From Trichostrongylus colubriformis (Eukaryota; Nematoda; Chromadorea; Rhabditida; Trichostrongylidae), in the NCBI GenBank assembly GCA_963978905.1, contig OZ022256.1, positions 33,319,426 through 33,383,425 on the forward strand: a DNA stretch of 64,000 nucleotides. Direction: 5' to 3'. The notes beneath the pieces were generated by a model. It made no database searches and was not told the DNA's origin. It saw only the letters and a list, made by a program, of their open reading frames with translations. Positions 23,801 through 34,647 of the stretch are shown piece after piece. Both the position numbers and the translations under genes were made by a program. Numbering within the stretch: position 1 is the first letter of the stretch; each line of letters begins with the position of its first letter.

Positions 23801-26800
23801 TTATGACCAGGTCGACCGGTTGACGGTTGGGACACACGAATCTAGGCCGTGACCCTGTGACAGCCTGTGGCCTTTGCCCTGTGACATGAATAATTCAGAC
23901 AATTTGACTATACAACGGAACAGACTTGCAAGTAGGACACGATTTACACGAACAAATTGTCTGAATTATTTAAGGCTTAGGTCAAAGGCCACAGGCTGTT
24001 ACAGGGTCACGGCCTAGATTCGTGTGTCCCAACCTACACCCAGGTCAACCAGACCCTTTTGAATATTTTTCGTCAAAATTTTTGAGGCGGCAGAAGGAAC
24101 TGCTCCGTAGGAGCGATTATACTCGTAAGGGAGAGCATACCTTTGTCAGTTTTCTACGTTCCACAGAACTGCTGCGAGTTTTCTGCAACGGAGAGACAGT
24201 CGGTAGAGTGTTAGCATCCATATAGGTATGCTTCGGAGTCCACCAGAGGTCTGACATTGTTGATGCTGTAACCGGAAGGGTTGAGGGTTTCGTCCACTTT
24301 TGGAGCAACTCTTTCGGCTCGTGGAGTGGCATCTCTGAACGCATTGTGACTGTAGCGTTGCGCGGCTCATCGAAATGTTCATCTGCCGTTTCAACTGAGA
24401 CAGTTCCAACACCTTCTTCTTCTTCTGAAGAGGGCCTGTGATCATCGAGATCATTTTCCTTGTCCTCCTGAGACGAGGCTGGCGAGGGTAACTCAGCTAG
24501 GTTTATTCCAGGCAAAGAAGAAGCGTAAGTTTCAGGCGGAAACACAGAGGTTAAGACTTCTTCTCCAGGAGTTGTCTGGGTGCTTGTTGGAAGGATCGCC
24601 GCTTCTGTTGGCAGAGGATTCTCGTTCACGGGTGAGAATGAAGTTTTGTTCTTCTTACTGGAAATAAACATCCAGCTCTTTGTTACCGACCTGAACGTCG
24701 CTGCCGAACTTGAACCTTTTGGAGGTAAACGCCGAGTAATCGAAGTAAACAAAGCTCGAGACAATGGTAAAGTGGTTTTAGTGGCAACCAGTTCGCTCGT
24801 ACGAGGAACACCTCTCGACAAGCTTTTTTCTGAAGTGGAGACAGGAGCGACAGTTGACGTAAACTTCGTCGATATCAGGGTAGTGCTAGTAGTACGAAGA
24901 CTGGTTGTCAAACGAGGCTTGAACTTTCTCTTCCCGACGCCTTTTAATTTTTCATTCTGTGTTATGCTTTCAGGGAGCGCGACTGTTACTTTCGGTTCTG
25001 TAGTCGGGGTCATCCTGGGGAAGCTTCTTCTAGAAGTTTGGGTGGAGGGAGTCGGAGGTGTCGTTGTTGCTTTCGTTGTCGTTGTAGGAGTCGTCACCCT
25101 CACAGTCGGAGGTGGTCTAGTTGGCCTTGCAACCTTCACATAGTAGCGTACCACATTACGCTTGTAGCTTTTTGTGGTGGGTTTATTGACTAAGGTTGAT
25201 TTGCTGGGTACAATCGTCCATTGTAGATCATCAGTAGGTGAGGGCATCGCTGAATCCGACTGCTCGGTGTGCCTTTGGTTCTTTTCTGTTCCATCACCCG
25301 CCGCTAGTTGTGCTTCGTCGTCAAGATCAGTTGATATGTCCAGAAAGGAGGAACGGTTGTTGAACTCGGCAAAACGGTCCCCGGTGAAGGAGTCTGCCAT
25401 AGTCGACTCTTTTGCGATGATCGTTTCTCCACTTCCTGTCGCCAGCGGTTGTTCAGTAGTTGAGTGAAGTGTCTCTGGATCTCGAGTAGTCAAATTCACT
25501 CGAAGTGGCTTGGTAGCGGCTTCTGCCGATAGCGTTGCCTCAGCTGTCGGACGATTGGTCTTCAAATCAGGGCGACGTTCGAAATTTAGTCGAGATGACT
25601 CAGTAGGACCTTTCGTCACCGATGTTGCTTTGGTTGCTGTTTGATCGGTCTTTAGACCTTGGCGCTCCAAATCTGGACGAAGTGGCTTGGTTACTGTGGC
25701 TTGTGTCTCATCAGCTGTTGTGTAATTGGTTTTCAGAACACGGCGCTTCGTATCAACACGAGTTGGCTTGGTAGCACCCTTGGACGAATTGTTCCTGAAA
25801 AAAGGAGCCAATTAAAATTCGGAATCTATTGCCATGCTTGATTGCCCTTTGAAGGAATGGCTTATATCTGGCAAGTTGAACCTCGCCAAAGGAGGAAAGG
25901 GTCTAGAGTGCAGAATGCAGCGCTGTGATAAGCGCAATATTTGAATTCGACTGCACGAGGCTTTTATTCGGAATAAGGCGGTTTGGAATAAGTCTAAAAT
26001 GCAACCACGAATCACCTTCTATGTTGATGGAAGGGCTAAAACTATATAAAGGTATTGCTAGATCAACGTGGCAATTTCCTCTACACGATGCGTGGCTATG
26101 GCCGCTTGAGGAAGATGTGCTGTTGATTTTTTGATTCGCTTGTTCGGGATGCTGAACATCTGAACAATCCAATAGCAAATCCAGTAGAGTCACGACTACT
26201 TGACGAGGTTGCCTTCATTCTATGGTGACCTGCCAGCCTTGTACTTTTTATCAAACTTTTGCGTCTCTGCCGACCTCACAGCCGCCTCCAGCGCTATAAG
26301 GTATGCAGCATAAAAAATTTCGTATGTAAAGAACACTTTTTGTTCACCTAGTGATGAGGACTTTGCAAGGAGAGTGTATTGGAAGCAGAGCGCATTCCGA
26401 CATGTTTTTTGCATATCACCGAAAAAACCCCAAAATACTGTTTTGTGCATGCACCCATACAGATAGAGCGTCCCAACTGCACCATTTAGTACATCGTTGC
26501 AGCGATATTTTTTGGTAAATCACAATAAACCTTGACGTTTTGAAGACTTTTCTTCAGGCTTCCAGGAAAGTCGGGGATAATGTGCGGCTTTTATTCTTAT
26601 CTGCATTCCTCAGCGTTGCACTGCACACACTTGCGTGTGTGGTTTTATGTCACGGCACTGTGCCTGCTCCTTGGAGATCACTTATTGTTTGTTGACATTT
26701 GCATTTGCATTAGGTTTGTTGCTTGAACACCCAAGTTCGAGGAGTAACAATTGGTGATCTGGTTCGAATTCATGGACCGTTAACCGCGAGGAACCACAGA

Positions 26801-28927
26801 ATAAGCGAGCAACCCTTTTTATGGTCTAAGAACCTTCTTTGTTAGGCCAGGAGTTGTAAGCAGTGAGAAGAAGTGTGTGAGAGGTGATATCGCTGAGAAC
26901 CAGGATTTTCCTTAACCCCTGAAATTTCGTGAAGATGATGCAAGAGACCATGGCCACGCGTCTTTACGTGCAGTTAGTGCCGTAAGAGTGTTAAAAATCG
27001 CGCGAAAACGCGTCTTCGCGTTTTTTATTGTTTTTTCGCTATAAATCAATTGATTATTAATGTTTTCACCGGACTTGTATATAATCAGCTCGTCGAGCTC
27101 TACAAGACGGCGCCGAAATTTCTCGATTAGCTCAAACTCAGTAGTAGGTCATTTTCTCACATCCTGGAAAGTTTGAGGGAAAATCTCTTCGAAATGTGAT
27201 GAGTTGATAATAAAAACTTTCCACAGTCCTGGTGTGAGTTCACAAATGTGTAGGAATGCTGAAGAATGTGTCATTTCAGATGAGCTCCTGTTCATAGGTG
27301 TGGCCTTAACCAGCGCCTCCGTGTATACGTATTGAAAAACACATCGCTCAACTCACTCAGACGCAAATTCCGCAATAAAATGTACGGCGGTTCGATTTCC
27401 CAGGAAAAATGCTTTTAAATGTTGTATAAAAATCTTCGTGGTGATGAATTTGTTGAATCGCACGCGGTCAAGAGGAGCTTGAGACGTCGACTGACAACAA
27501 TGAAAATAACAAAATTATCACTATCAAGATTTTCATAAATCATTCGTAGCTTTTTTCCTAGGGAATCAAATGACGTACATTTCATTGGGGAACCTGTGTC
27601 TGAAAATGATTTATGAGATGCTTTTTTTTTTCAACAGTCTATACACGGAGGCTGATTAAGGCACCCCAAAGAACAGAGATTCATCTGATAACACAAACTT
27701 CGGAATTTCTACACAGCTGTGAGCTTACATCAGGAGAAGCTTTTATTGCCAGATCAGATTTCGAAGTTTTCCGTTAAACTTTTTAGAATGTGAAAAAAGG
27801 CCTAGTACCGAGTTCAAGAAAACCGAAACGTTGTAGTACCGTCTTGTAGAGCTCGACGAGCTGATTTCGAAACTATATACAAGATCGGTAAAAAATCAAT
27901 AGTCAATTGATTTATAGCGAAAAAACGATAAAAGCCGCGAGAACGCGTTCTCACACGATTTTTAACACTCTTACGGCAGTAACTGTATTTTTATGTATTT
28001 TTATGCACTTATGATACCCCCGGGTATCATAAGTATACACTGAAATGCTCTAGCGGAAGTGTCTCCCCTGAACTTCTTCAGTCCAGGATTGAGACACTAT
28101 CCCCCACCCCCATACGTCTGTACATAGGCCACTATTTTACGACGTATCAAGGTCAGTCATGAATATGCAGTACAAAATACATAGTAAATATTAGGTTGTT
28201 CCAAAAGTGCACAGTGCCTGTACATCCTTTGGAAATAAGGATAAAGGATAAAGTTTTTTAGCGTTAATCAATCCCTTCTGTGGGATGCGCCGCACATTCT
28301 AGTTCTATTCAGAATCGTGATAGCTGGTAAATGAGATGTGGCCTACTTGATAACTTGCGGGAGCCAGCCGATGTACAGTCAGTGCTTTTATCCTCCCAGA
28401 CGGGTCTGGTACCAATTCGCCGACCCCGGAGGAATGGAAGCCTTGGTTGGTCTGGGCGGACGTTGATGCGCGATTTGATCCCCGCACCATGAGAGTGGGA
28501 TGTGCGCCACCTGTCACTACACCAACTCTGCCGCATCCTTTGGAAATACACCAAGGAAAGTTTCGCTACTCCCACCTTACTCGAACAATTGAATCTACAT
28601 TATGTAGTGGGGTTAGGATTTTACTCCAAAGGGAAACCAGTGAAATTCACTTTCGAATCGCGCTGCCAGTCAAAATGCAAACGATAGTGCTCCGTTTTGC
28701 CGCGCAAGGTACATAGCTTTGGTCATTGATTTTCATTTCAACTTACCCAGTCCGTTTCACTTCTTCGACAGTAACTTTTTGCCTTGACTCATCCACCTTG
28801 GTTATGTCCATTATTTCCTGGAACATGATGACTAATAATGAAACCATAATAATGTACACTTAACTTCCCCTACTCGAGAGTCCATATTTACAGATGCATT
28901 GGACGATTTTGTCATTCGTCTGCCAAT
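17191..28927 (-). CDS. Mucin-like Thr/Ser/Pro-rich protein, multi-exon gene, 5' end missing
   Basis: Twelve minus-strand exons with GT-AG sites form one open frame of 2982 nt (993 residues plus stop): 28892-28927, 28747-28817, 24141-25794, 22347-22692, 20611-20672, 20200-20308, 20053-20152, 19448-19554, 19176-19390, 17715-17822, 17302-17405 and 17191-17260. Phases agree at every join, for example ...ACT GG|G AAC... between 28747 and 25794. The protein is rich in Thr, Ser, Pro and Glu, as in secreted or surface mucin-like proteins, and it becomes Cys-containing only in the last two exons. No signal peptide exon or enzymatic domain was found, so the location is inferred. Weakest points: exon 20053-20152 reads as a basic stretch in the phase-consistent frame, while a more natural acidic frame would need the non-consensus start at 20160; the 36 bp first exon is also tentative. 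Introns hold several transposons. It could be two adjacent genes if the 19176-to-17822 join is wrong. Confidence 0.6.
19176..20672 (-). CDS. Exon cluster of the mucin-like gene (five exons)
   Basis: Five exons are inferred here: 20611-20672 (CATTTCAG acceptor, phase 1 to 0), 20200-20308 (TTCTTGTAG acceptor, phase 0 to 1), 20053-20152 (ATTCCAG acceptor), 19448-19554 and 19176-19390 (TTGTTTTAG acceptor, ends phase 0 at AAG|GTTTGT). Exon 20200-20308 holds a 21 bp tandem duplication giving the peptide repeat EGPNAMTEGPSAMT. The last exon is open over 71 codons and Pro/Glu/Phe-rich (PFFAPPNASPDINELEEALK). A diverged copy of part of it lies in the neighbouring intron at 19631-19710. Frame choice for 20053-20152 is uncertain. 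Confidence 0.5.
20719..21264 (+). mobile_element. TTAA-flanked non-autonomous element, copy 3
   Basis: Both flanks are intact TTAA (20719-20722 and 21261-21264), the target preference of piggyBac-type transposons. Termini are AGACAGTGTTAGGG and, inverted, AGGCAGCATTAGG. The copy lies in an intron of the mucin-like gene. Confidence 0.82.
21899..22044. repeat. GC-rich palindromic element
   Basis: A 38 bp arm (GTCGTTTGGCGCGGCCCTTG onwards, 21899-21937) pairs with its inverted copy at 22007-22044. The loop contains the dispersed motif CTCCCAGATTT found in two other places. It lies in an intron of the mucin-like gene. Confidence 0.75.
22347..22692 (-). CDS. Internal exon of the mucin-like gene
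   Basis: The exon follows a CGTTGCAG acceptor and ends at a perfect GTAAGT donor. It begins in phase 0, exactly as the end of the 24141-25794 exon requires, and ends in phase 1. The 115 codons encode a Ser/Thr/Pro-containing stretch (TYTTTIPPEFTSLELPTITR) followed by a basic segment (FSWRKKGRR). No known domain is recognised. The intron upstream of it holds a SINE-like repeat copy and a 210 bp palindromic element. Confidence 0.65.
23455..23800 (+). repeat. SINE-like dispersed repeat, copy 1
   Basis: Shares with copies at 28194 and 61381 the blocks CAGAATCGTGATGGCTGGT, TGACTTGCGGTGGCCAGCCG and TTGGTTGGCCTGGGC. The 3' part is more degraded here than in the other copies. It is located in an intron of the mucin-like gene. 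Confidence 0.75.
23825..24034. repeat. 210 bp palindromic element in mucin gene intron
   Basis: GGTTGGGACACACGAATCTA and its inverted copy bound the element. Arms of about 52 bp plus inner arms (AATAATTCAGACAATTTG and its complement) pair almost fully. It sits directly after a SINE-like repeat copy and about 100 bp from the donor of the large mucin-like exon. Confidence 0.85.
24141..25794 (-). CDS. Large mucin-like exon (551 codons)
   Basis: This is the longest open frame in the window that is not transposon or satellite sequence. It starts after a TTTTTTCAG acceptor and ends at an AAG|GTATGC donor, so the start is splicing rather than a methionine. The translation is dominated by Thr, Ser, Pro, Lys and Glu. 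It has a threonine-rich core (TTPTTTTKATTTPPTPSTQ), degenerate repeats of the type 'TKPLR...LKT' near the N-terminal side, an acidic patch (EEEEGVGTVSVETADEHFDE) towards the C-terminal side, and a few N-glycosylation sequons (for example NNSS, NRSS, NATV). This composition suits a heavily O-glycosylated extracellular or cuticular protein. No catalytic motif or membrane span is visible. The opposite-strand frame at 24580-25143 is the shadow of the Thr codons. Confidence 0.75.
26971..27985. mobile_element. Long-TIR element of about 1 kb in mucin gene intron
   Basis: Left end CAGTTAGTGCCGTAAGAGTG and the inverted right end CAGTTACTGCCGTAAGAGTG extend into imperfect inverted repeats of about 150-190 bp, including GCTCGTCGAGCTCTACAAGACGG on both arms (itself containing a palindrome). 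A second inverted pair lies deeper inside: CCTCCGTGTATAC near 27317 and GTCTATACACGGAGG near 27638. No transposase frame is present. Confidence 0.8.
28194..28525 (+). repeat. SINE-like dispersed repeat, copy 2, next to a mariner terminus
   Basis: Contains GGGATGCGCCGCACATTC, CCAGCCGATGTACA and GATTTGATCCCCGCACCATGAG. The last block resembles a tRNA T-arm or pol III B box (GATTTGATCCC). The repeat begins next to TTAGGTTGTTCCAAAAGT, a mariner-type terminus at 28191-28210 without a partner. The family may be a SINE or a fragment of a longer element; no poly(A) tail or target duplication was identified. Confidence 0.7.
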
Positions 28928-29806
28928 CTAAACAATGACAGATCACGATGGGTGAAGAACGGTTGAGATGCTGGTTTCAAAAAAATGTAATGGCCGCTAA
29001 TGTGGGAAACGCATCAAGGACGTTCACAAGGGCTTCTTTCTGTTTGGTCGATTTTAATGGTCGTATTTCACGGAAAGAATGTGGTGGGAAAAGTGCACCT
29101 CCGAAGCCATGTGGTAGGTGAGACTGGGTCTCCCTCCTGGTCTTATTGTGAAGCATGAGCTGTGAAGCACCAAATTGACCAGGAGTTTAGCTTTTTAACC
29201 CACCAATAATTTTTAAAATATACCAACTTCTAAGCAATACTCGCGATAAACTTGGGTGGGGTGCTGCGTTCAAAAGCGCTTCAACATGTCTAGCCAGTGA
29301 GGGGAAATGGGATAACACTAAAATCCCCTAGTTCACGCCAGTGCTTTTTCTTACACGGCTTTTTGACGACGTTTGGCGAGAGAACCACACACGAGGGACG
29401 GGAATGAGGTCAGAGGATAGAGGAGCGGCAAGGACGTAGACCACGTGGTCTACTCCATCCATACCCACTTCCGAGGATGTTCGGATAAATCTTGCCTGTG
29501 GTTCGGCGGCATTAGTGCCCTAATGACTAACCACCGTATCGCAGCAGGGTAGCACCCTCACTCTACTTACAAGGGGCGAAGCATTGCTTCACTTACTCAA
29601 ATACTCTAATTATCGCGGGGTGTGCCTTCAGGTTTAACTACTGAAAAATATAAAAAAGTAAAAATTCGGGCACACCCTTTTTGTGGTCTCATAAACATAT
29701 GATTGCGATTTTGGACCAGCTCTAGAATCAGCATAATAAATACTCCGGCATGATAGGCTCTCAACTGCGAGGAGACGAAGGTTTGTTCATTTAAGGGGAG
29801 GCAAAC
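28928..29806. other. Upstream of known mucin exons; no exon found
   Basis: I searched the minus strand for a signal-peptide exon and saw none with both splice sites. Confidence 0.4.
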
Positions 29807-30239
29807 TTAAAGGAATCGTATACGGAAAATGAGTTTTTGTGTTACCCATGTATTTACGTTGTATTTGCCTAATGTTGACCTCATGCAAAATTTCACGCGA
29901 AAAAATGTGAATCTGGCTGAGATACAGCACCACAAAGTGCGGTCTCAGTGGGCGGGGCCTCCGTGTAAAAGCCTCGTACCGCGTCCGCCGTGGTCGGAGA
30001 CGCATTGTAGGAACAGAAGGTTACGTAAACAGTCCTACTCTCCGTTCCAAGCGGCGACGGAAGACGGAACGAGGCTTTTACACGGAGGCCCCGCCCACTG
30101 AGACCGCACTTTGTGGTGCTGTATCTCAACCAGATTCACATTTTTTCGCGTGAAATTTTGCACGAGGCCAACATTAGGCAAATACAACATAAACATATGG
30201 GTAACACAAAAACTCATTCTCCGTGGACGATTCCTTTAA
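29807..30239. mobile_element. TTAA-flanked fold-back element, copy A
   Basis: The two halves, about 190 bp each, are near-complete reverse complements (arms about 29811-29998 and 30050-30235). They end in AGGAATCGT..CACGG-type termini flanked by TTAA on both sides. Both arms contain CAAAATTTCACGCGAAAAAATG and GTGGGCGGGGCCTC. A transcript or single strand would form a very long hairpin. It carries no genes. Confidence 0.88.
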
Positions 30240-31668
30240 GCAAAAAAAGGTTGCTGTGATGAAGCAGTCTGCATTAGGGAGAACGATCGTTCCCGATCAA
30301 TCGGAATTTGATCGCAAGAAGCTGACAAGGTCCAGGGGTCTAGATACGAGCTGTCGCTCACTTTCCTCACCAAGTGCTACATACAGGCGTTGTGTTTGAC
30401 AACTGGTAGGGAAATAGTGCGAAATGTCATCAGATTTTCGAAAACACTGATTTTTCTCGATTATCCACGATTAGTTGCAATGAAAGCAATCACCGCAAGT
30501 GTTAGACGCCCTCTCCACCACTGCTTACGCAGCACGTATGCTACTTCCACGTAACAGCGTGGATTACGTTTGAAACAATTCAAACATTTCCCACTGGAGC
30601 TGGTCACGGAGGTTTCCTCCTCGCAAATGATTATCCAGGGAGCGTGTCTTTGAAAAAGGTACCAAGCCGGGTAAGTGAGGTAATGTTGTACATTTCAGCG
30701 CCTGGACTGCTAGCGAGTAAAAAAGCAACATGGCGTCGGTCACTGATGCGAAGGGGGATGACCTCGAACCTTCGTTCTTATTTTTCCGCAAGCTCATAAC
30801 TCTGGTTTGTATAGACGTCAGCCACGATTGATTATTACCCGACAGCACCATTCTTTGCGTATGCGACCAACAGCGCATACAATTTCACGGGCACCCCATT
30901 GTTTAGTCTAGGCCTTTCCAGTCACTCATTCAGAAACCAGTTGAACCCTGTAATTTATTTTTTAGATGATTTAGCTGTTTCATTCAAAGCATAAGAGTGG
31001 AGCACCTGGTAGGCGAAAATTGCACTTCCTTGATCAATCTAATCTCATATCTAAGGGTACTGGATCAGGTTAAACTTTGATAAGACCTCGATTACAAGAA
31101 AAGAAGAGTGTATATTGGAGTGCAAATTCTCCCTCCCGTGTGTTCCATTTTAGAGCCTTGAAAATGTGATACGGCTCAATGATTCATAAAATATACAAAG
31201 AAATGTAGAGCAGAAAAAGTCGAGTCACGCATACGCTTCGCAGGAAACGAAAGAGTCATTGTGAAAAAAGAGGAAAAAGACAGATGAAGTTATGGTGCGA
31301 CCCATTATTTACGACAGTAGAAATGTGAAGGGGGATTGTGAGGCATATATATTTTGGTCTAATCCGGGAAGAAACGCTCACCAGAAGGGAGCAAAGGAAT
31401 TGTAAGGAAGATACCGAAAGTGCCTCAGAGCCAGAGCAAGGAGGTTATTTTGAAAAGTCGATGGCGAGAAAAAACTGACTCAGCTTAGGATTATATAGGT
31501 GACCAGGAATTCCAGTCTAGGGAAGTTTAAATTCAGATATCTGTAGTATATTTCGCTACTTCAAATGCAATTTTTCCGCTGTGCTGCTGGAACGTTCTAC
31601 AAGCGTAAGAGGAAGCCAAGAACTTCTATAAAAAGATTCCCGTCATATAGCTGGATTCTCAATTACAG
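30240..31668. other. No supported gene
   Basis: The minus frame 30564-30878 is open for 104 codons but has no splice context or recognised motif. Confidence 0.45.
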
Positions 31669-31932
31669 AAAGTTTTAATGGTGCTTTGTCGATGCTTATC
31701 GAGCCACCTAGACAAGTTTGTCCGTCGTAAGCGTCATTATAAAGTTTATGCATGGGTTACGCAGTTCGTTTTGGGAAGCCAAGCAGAAAAACGCACCTCA
31801 TCGGCATCAAGCAAATCCATAAAGTTGCTCAAAATGACCACAGAGCCTAAACGCATTCGAATGAATCATTTTGGGTTTGAAGACGGCAGGGACGATCTAG
31901 AACTCACTGGGGGTTCGAACGACTTCCACTGA
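31669..31932 (+). CDS. Putative terminal exon
   Basis: An ATTACAG acceptor precedes an 87-codon frame ending at TGA, with a hydrophilic tail (MNHFGFEDGRDDLELTGG). An upstream piece with a GTAAGA donor at 31604 would join in a different frame and stop early, so the model is not settled. Confidence 0.3.
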   Translation, partial: KVLMVLCRCLSSHLDKFVRRKRHYKVYAWVTQFVLGSQAEKRTSSASSKSIKLLKMTTEPKRIRMNHFGFEDGRDDLELTGGSNDFH

Positions 31933-32261
31933 TTTTCCTGTGCGTTCTGTGCTGCCATTCGTCTTCGACTGAAATATTGAATTTTCTATCATTTTCGGCG
32001 CTTTCTATCATTTTTATGTTGTTTACTGTCCCACTGGAAGAGCATGACGAAACTGAATGCACGTCATGAGCTCTTTCCTGTACAGTGAGACACCTTGCGC
32101 AATAACTGCAGATACGAGGACGTGCTAAGTTAGGAACACATTCAAAAAAAACTAGAGCGGTTTTTATGATGCGCGCACAAATTGTCTGTTTCTACTTCAT
32201 TTCAAGTGCTCCCATTGTTTGTTATTGATTGAAGTGTTATGTGTTCACAGTATCCTTACTA

Positions 32262-32760
32262 TCCTGCTATATGTAATTCGCTTAGTATGTCTGTCCGTGT
32301 GCGGGTTTGTCCGTGAGTCCGTCTGTCTTTCACGAAGTTCATATCTCGCGTCGCATTAAAGCTGGGACCCTGAATTTTGCAAGTGATGTAGAGGGTGGAA
32401 AAGGGACCATATCGGTGATGGACCGACAGTGATAGCAACTGATGAGGGCTGATAAGGAACCTCGGAAGACAAATGTGGTCTCTTCGCCTTTCGCGTTAAT
32501 CCAATAGCGCTAGCATTCATAGGTGTTGTGCGGGGTGGGACGAGAACATGAATGATTGGTGATCCAGATTGGTGATGGTTGATAAGATTTGATAAGGAGC
32601 GTGAGAAGGGAAATGTCATCAAGGCCGGTTCGCTTTTGCGGCTAACAGTGAAATGTTCATATTCGTTGGTATTGTAGGACACGGGTACCTCAATGGTATT
32701 GTTGGCTACAGGGGCCTCAGTGAAACTGATAACGGCTTACAGTGGCAGATAAGAACCGTT
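32262..32760. repeat. Repeat-like region with degenerate internal duplication
   Basis: Begins with TATGTAATTCGCTTAGTATGT, which recurs almost exactly at 62.69 kb just before the large microsatellite. Two degenerate internal units follow, around 32397-32500 and 32545-32650 (TGATGG..TGATAAG..AAATGT..TTCGC). No coding frame is convincing. Confidence 0.45.
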
Positions 32761-34026
32761 AGGAATTGGATGGGATGAAATTCTTCACATCGCTTGCTAC
32801 TACTATACGACCGCTTTAGCAAAAGCGTCTGATACTCAGTGTCATTGGGTGAACATATTTTGTTTGTGTTCTGATATCACTAGCCGATGTATTGACCGCT
32901 GAATTGCCTAGCGTTCCAAAAAATGGTGCATATCTCTTGATACTGCGATCGAAATTGATAATCATGATACAACCTACATTTGTGATAGCAGAGCAAGCGT
33001 TTCACTCAGAATCATTTTCTGATTCGCTACTGGCAGCAACACTGGGTATCGACCGCTAGACTATGTAAAATTCCAAGTAGTGAAGGATGTTTACGAAAAC
33101 GATAAACATCGATAAGCGGGATATGGATCTACCATCAATGTATAGCAATTAGATGCTCAGCAAGTGAACAAATTGTTATCAATCGATGCAATCGAATACG
33201 AAACTATCGATCTCTAAACTATCCAAACTCCCAATGATGACCTAAACCAGTTGGTTGGCGCACACCACTGCGCGCGATCCATGTCGATGACTTGCAAAAT
33301 GGGATCGATGAGAAGCGACTTATCTACATAACTACCGAAACGCTTTTCATCACGTTATCTCTCAGCTTTTTTCAATTCAGTAGCTCAGCTGGAAGCAGAG
33401 AAAAGGAAATTTCCACTCAATTACATGCACAACTGTGGTGGTGCCGATCAAACCCATTTTGCACAGCATCGCCATGAATCGCGTGCAGTATGTGCGCCGC
33501 CAACTGGTATATTGTACAAACGTTTCGTTTGTCTGTCTCACCGTCCTGAAAGACGGTAGAGGTGGGCGGAGCTTAACGTTACATGAAAAACAACCTGTGG
33601 AAACAGGGACAAGCTTGGGATGGGTAATGAGACAGGATAAGTTGCACACAAGAACCACGCCAAGCCCCACCCACGGTGGGCAGAGCGTGCACTGAAATAC
33701 TCCGTCGAAAAAAAGCAATTTTGATCGACCTACTGGCGCCCATGGCGTTTCGCGCACAGTAGTGTGCAACAGCCAACTGGCCTCTATATATTCTGGGTGC
33801 TATCTCGAAGGGGGGGGGGCATCCCACTATGGACCCAGGTCTCACTTAAGCCTAGAGGAAAAGGAGCCGATTCCCGCTTTCACTAAGCCTTAGACAAAAC
33901 TATATGCTCGGCGACACGGCTCCGGTAACGTACTCTGTTTGTGAAACGCTCGACCCAACCACACTACAGTATGATGGTCGTAGCGAGAGCCCAGGTGTTC
34001 CAGGATACACACCCCTCACATTGTCC
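32761..34026. other. No supported gene
   Basis: The 130-codon minus frame 33377-33769 is Cys-containing but unrecognised and overlaps plus-strand frames. A G run at 33811-33819 is present. Confidence 0.4.
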
Positions 34027-34165
34027 CACATGGTACCATCCCACATTCATCATTTCGTGCGTTCTAGTGTATTCTTGTAACAAAGCCCCACACGAACGTC
34101 AAACACTACTGCCTGAAGCTTCGGTGTTTCTCAACTCAGTGAAGATACAACGCGTCGGTGAGCCG
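34027..34165. repeat. Dispersed repeat shared with 46.07-46.32 kb
   Basis: The blocks TGGTACCATCCCAC..CATTTCGTGCGTTCTAGTGTAT and TTTCTCAACTCAGTGAAGATA recur in order at 46073-46318 (TGGTACCTTCCCACCATC, TTTCTCAACTCAGTAGAGATA). Spacing differs between the copies. The origin is unknown. Confidence 0.6.
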
Positions 34166-34242
34166 ATAGAAGCACTCGCGCGGCGCGAGCGACACGTGCC
34201 GCGGAATGAAATAGAGATCTAATATGCGTGCGACAAATCTGT

Positions 34243-34647
34243 CGTAAGGCAGCATTCATAGTTTTGGAATTTGCGGTATCGCAGAATGGAGGAATTTGCG
34301 AAAAAGTATTAGATAGGTACCGACTGGGAGAATTGCGGAAATGCAGAATTGTGGAATTTGCGGAAATGCATTAGATATGTCTTGATTTCCATGGTTCGAA
34401 GAGACGAGAGGCTAAGAGAAACTAAGAAGCAAGTGTTGTCTTCATTTCTGCAAATTCCACAGTTCTGCAAATTCCGCGATTCTGCATTTTTGCAAATTCT
34501 ACAATTCTCCCGATCGATACCTATCTATTCTTCTCTCTACATTTGCGCAAATTTCGCAGCTCTCCCAATCGATACCTATCTAATGCTTTTCCGCAATTCT
34601 GCATTTCTGCAATTCCGCAAATTCCAAAACTATGAACGCTGCCTAAG
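34243..34647. mobile_element. Fold-back element with internal minisatellite
   Basis: Ends are inverted repeats of about 30 bp (AGGCAGC-TTCATAGTTTTGG). The interior is built from many variants of a short unit like GGAATTTGCGGAAATGCAGAA, in one orientation on the left half and inverted on the right half, with AGATAGGTA(T)CGA(C)T motifs between. It has no coding capacity. Confidence 0.8.

Noticed and set aside
24580..25143. 187-codon plus-strand frame rich in Val and Gly
   Set aside because: It is the reverse-strand shadow of Thr-rich codons in the mucin-like exon, which has supporting splice sites.
28440..28500. tRNA gene in the SINE-like repeat
   Set aside because: Only a T-arm or B-box-like stretch is present; no acceptor stem or anticodon arm can be drawn.
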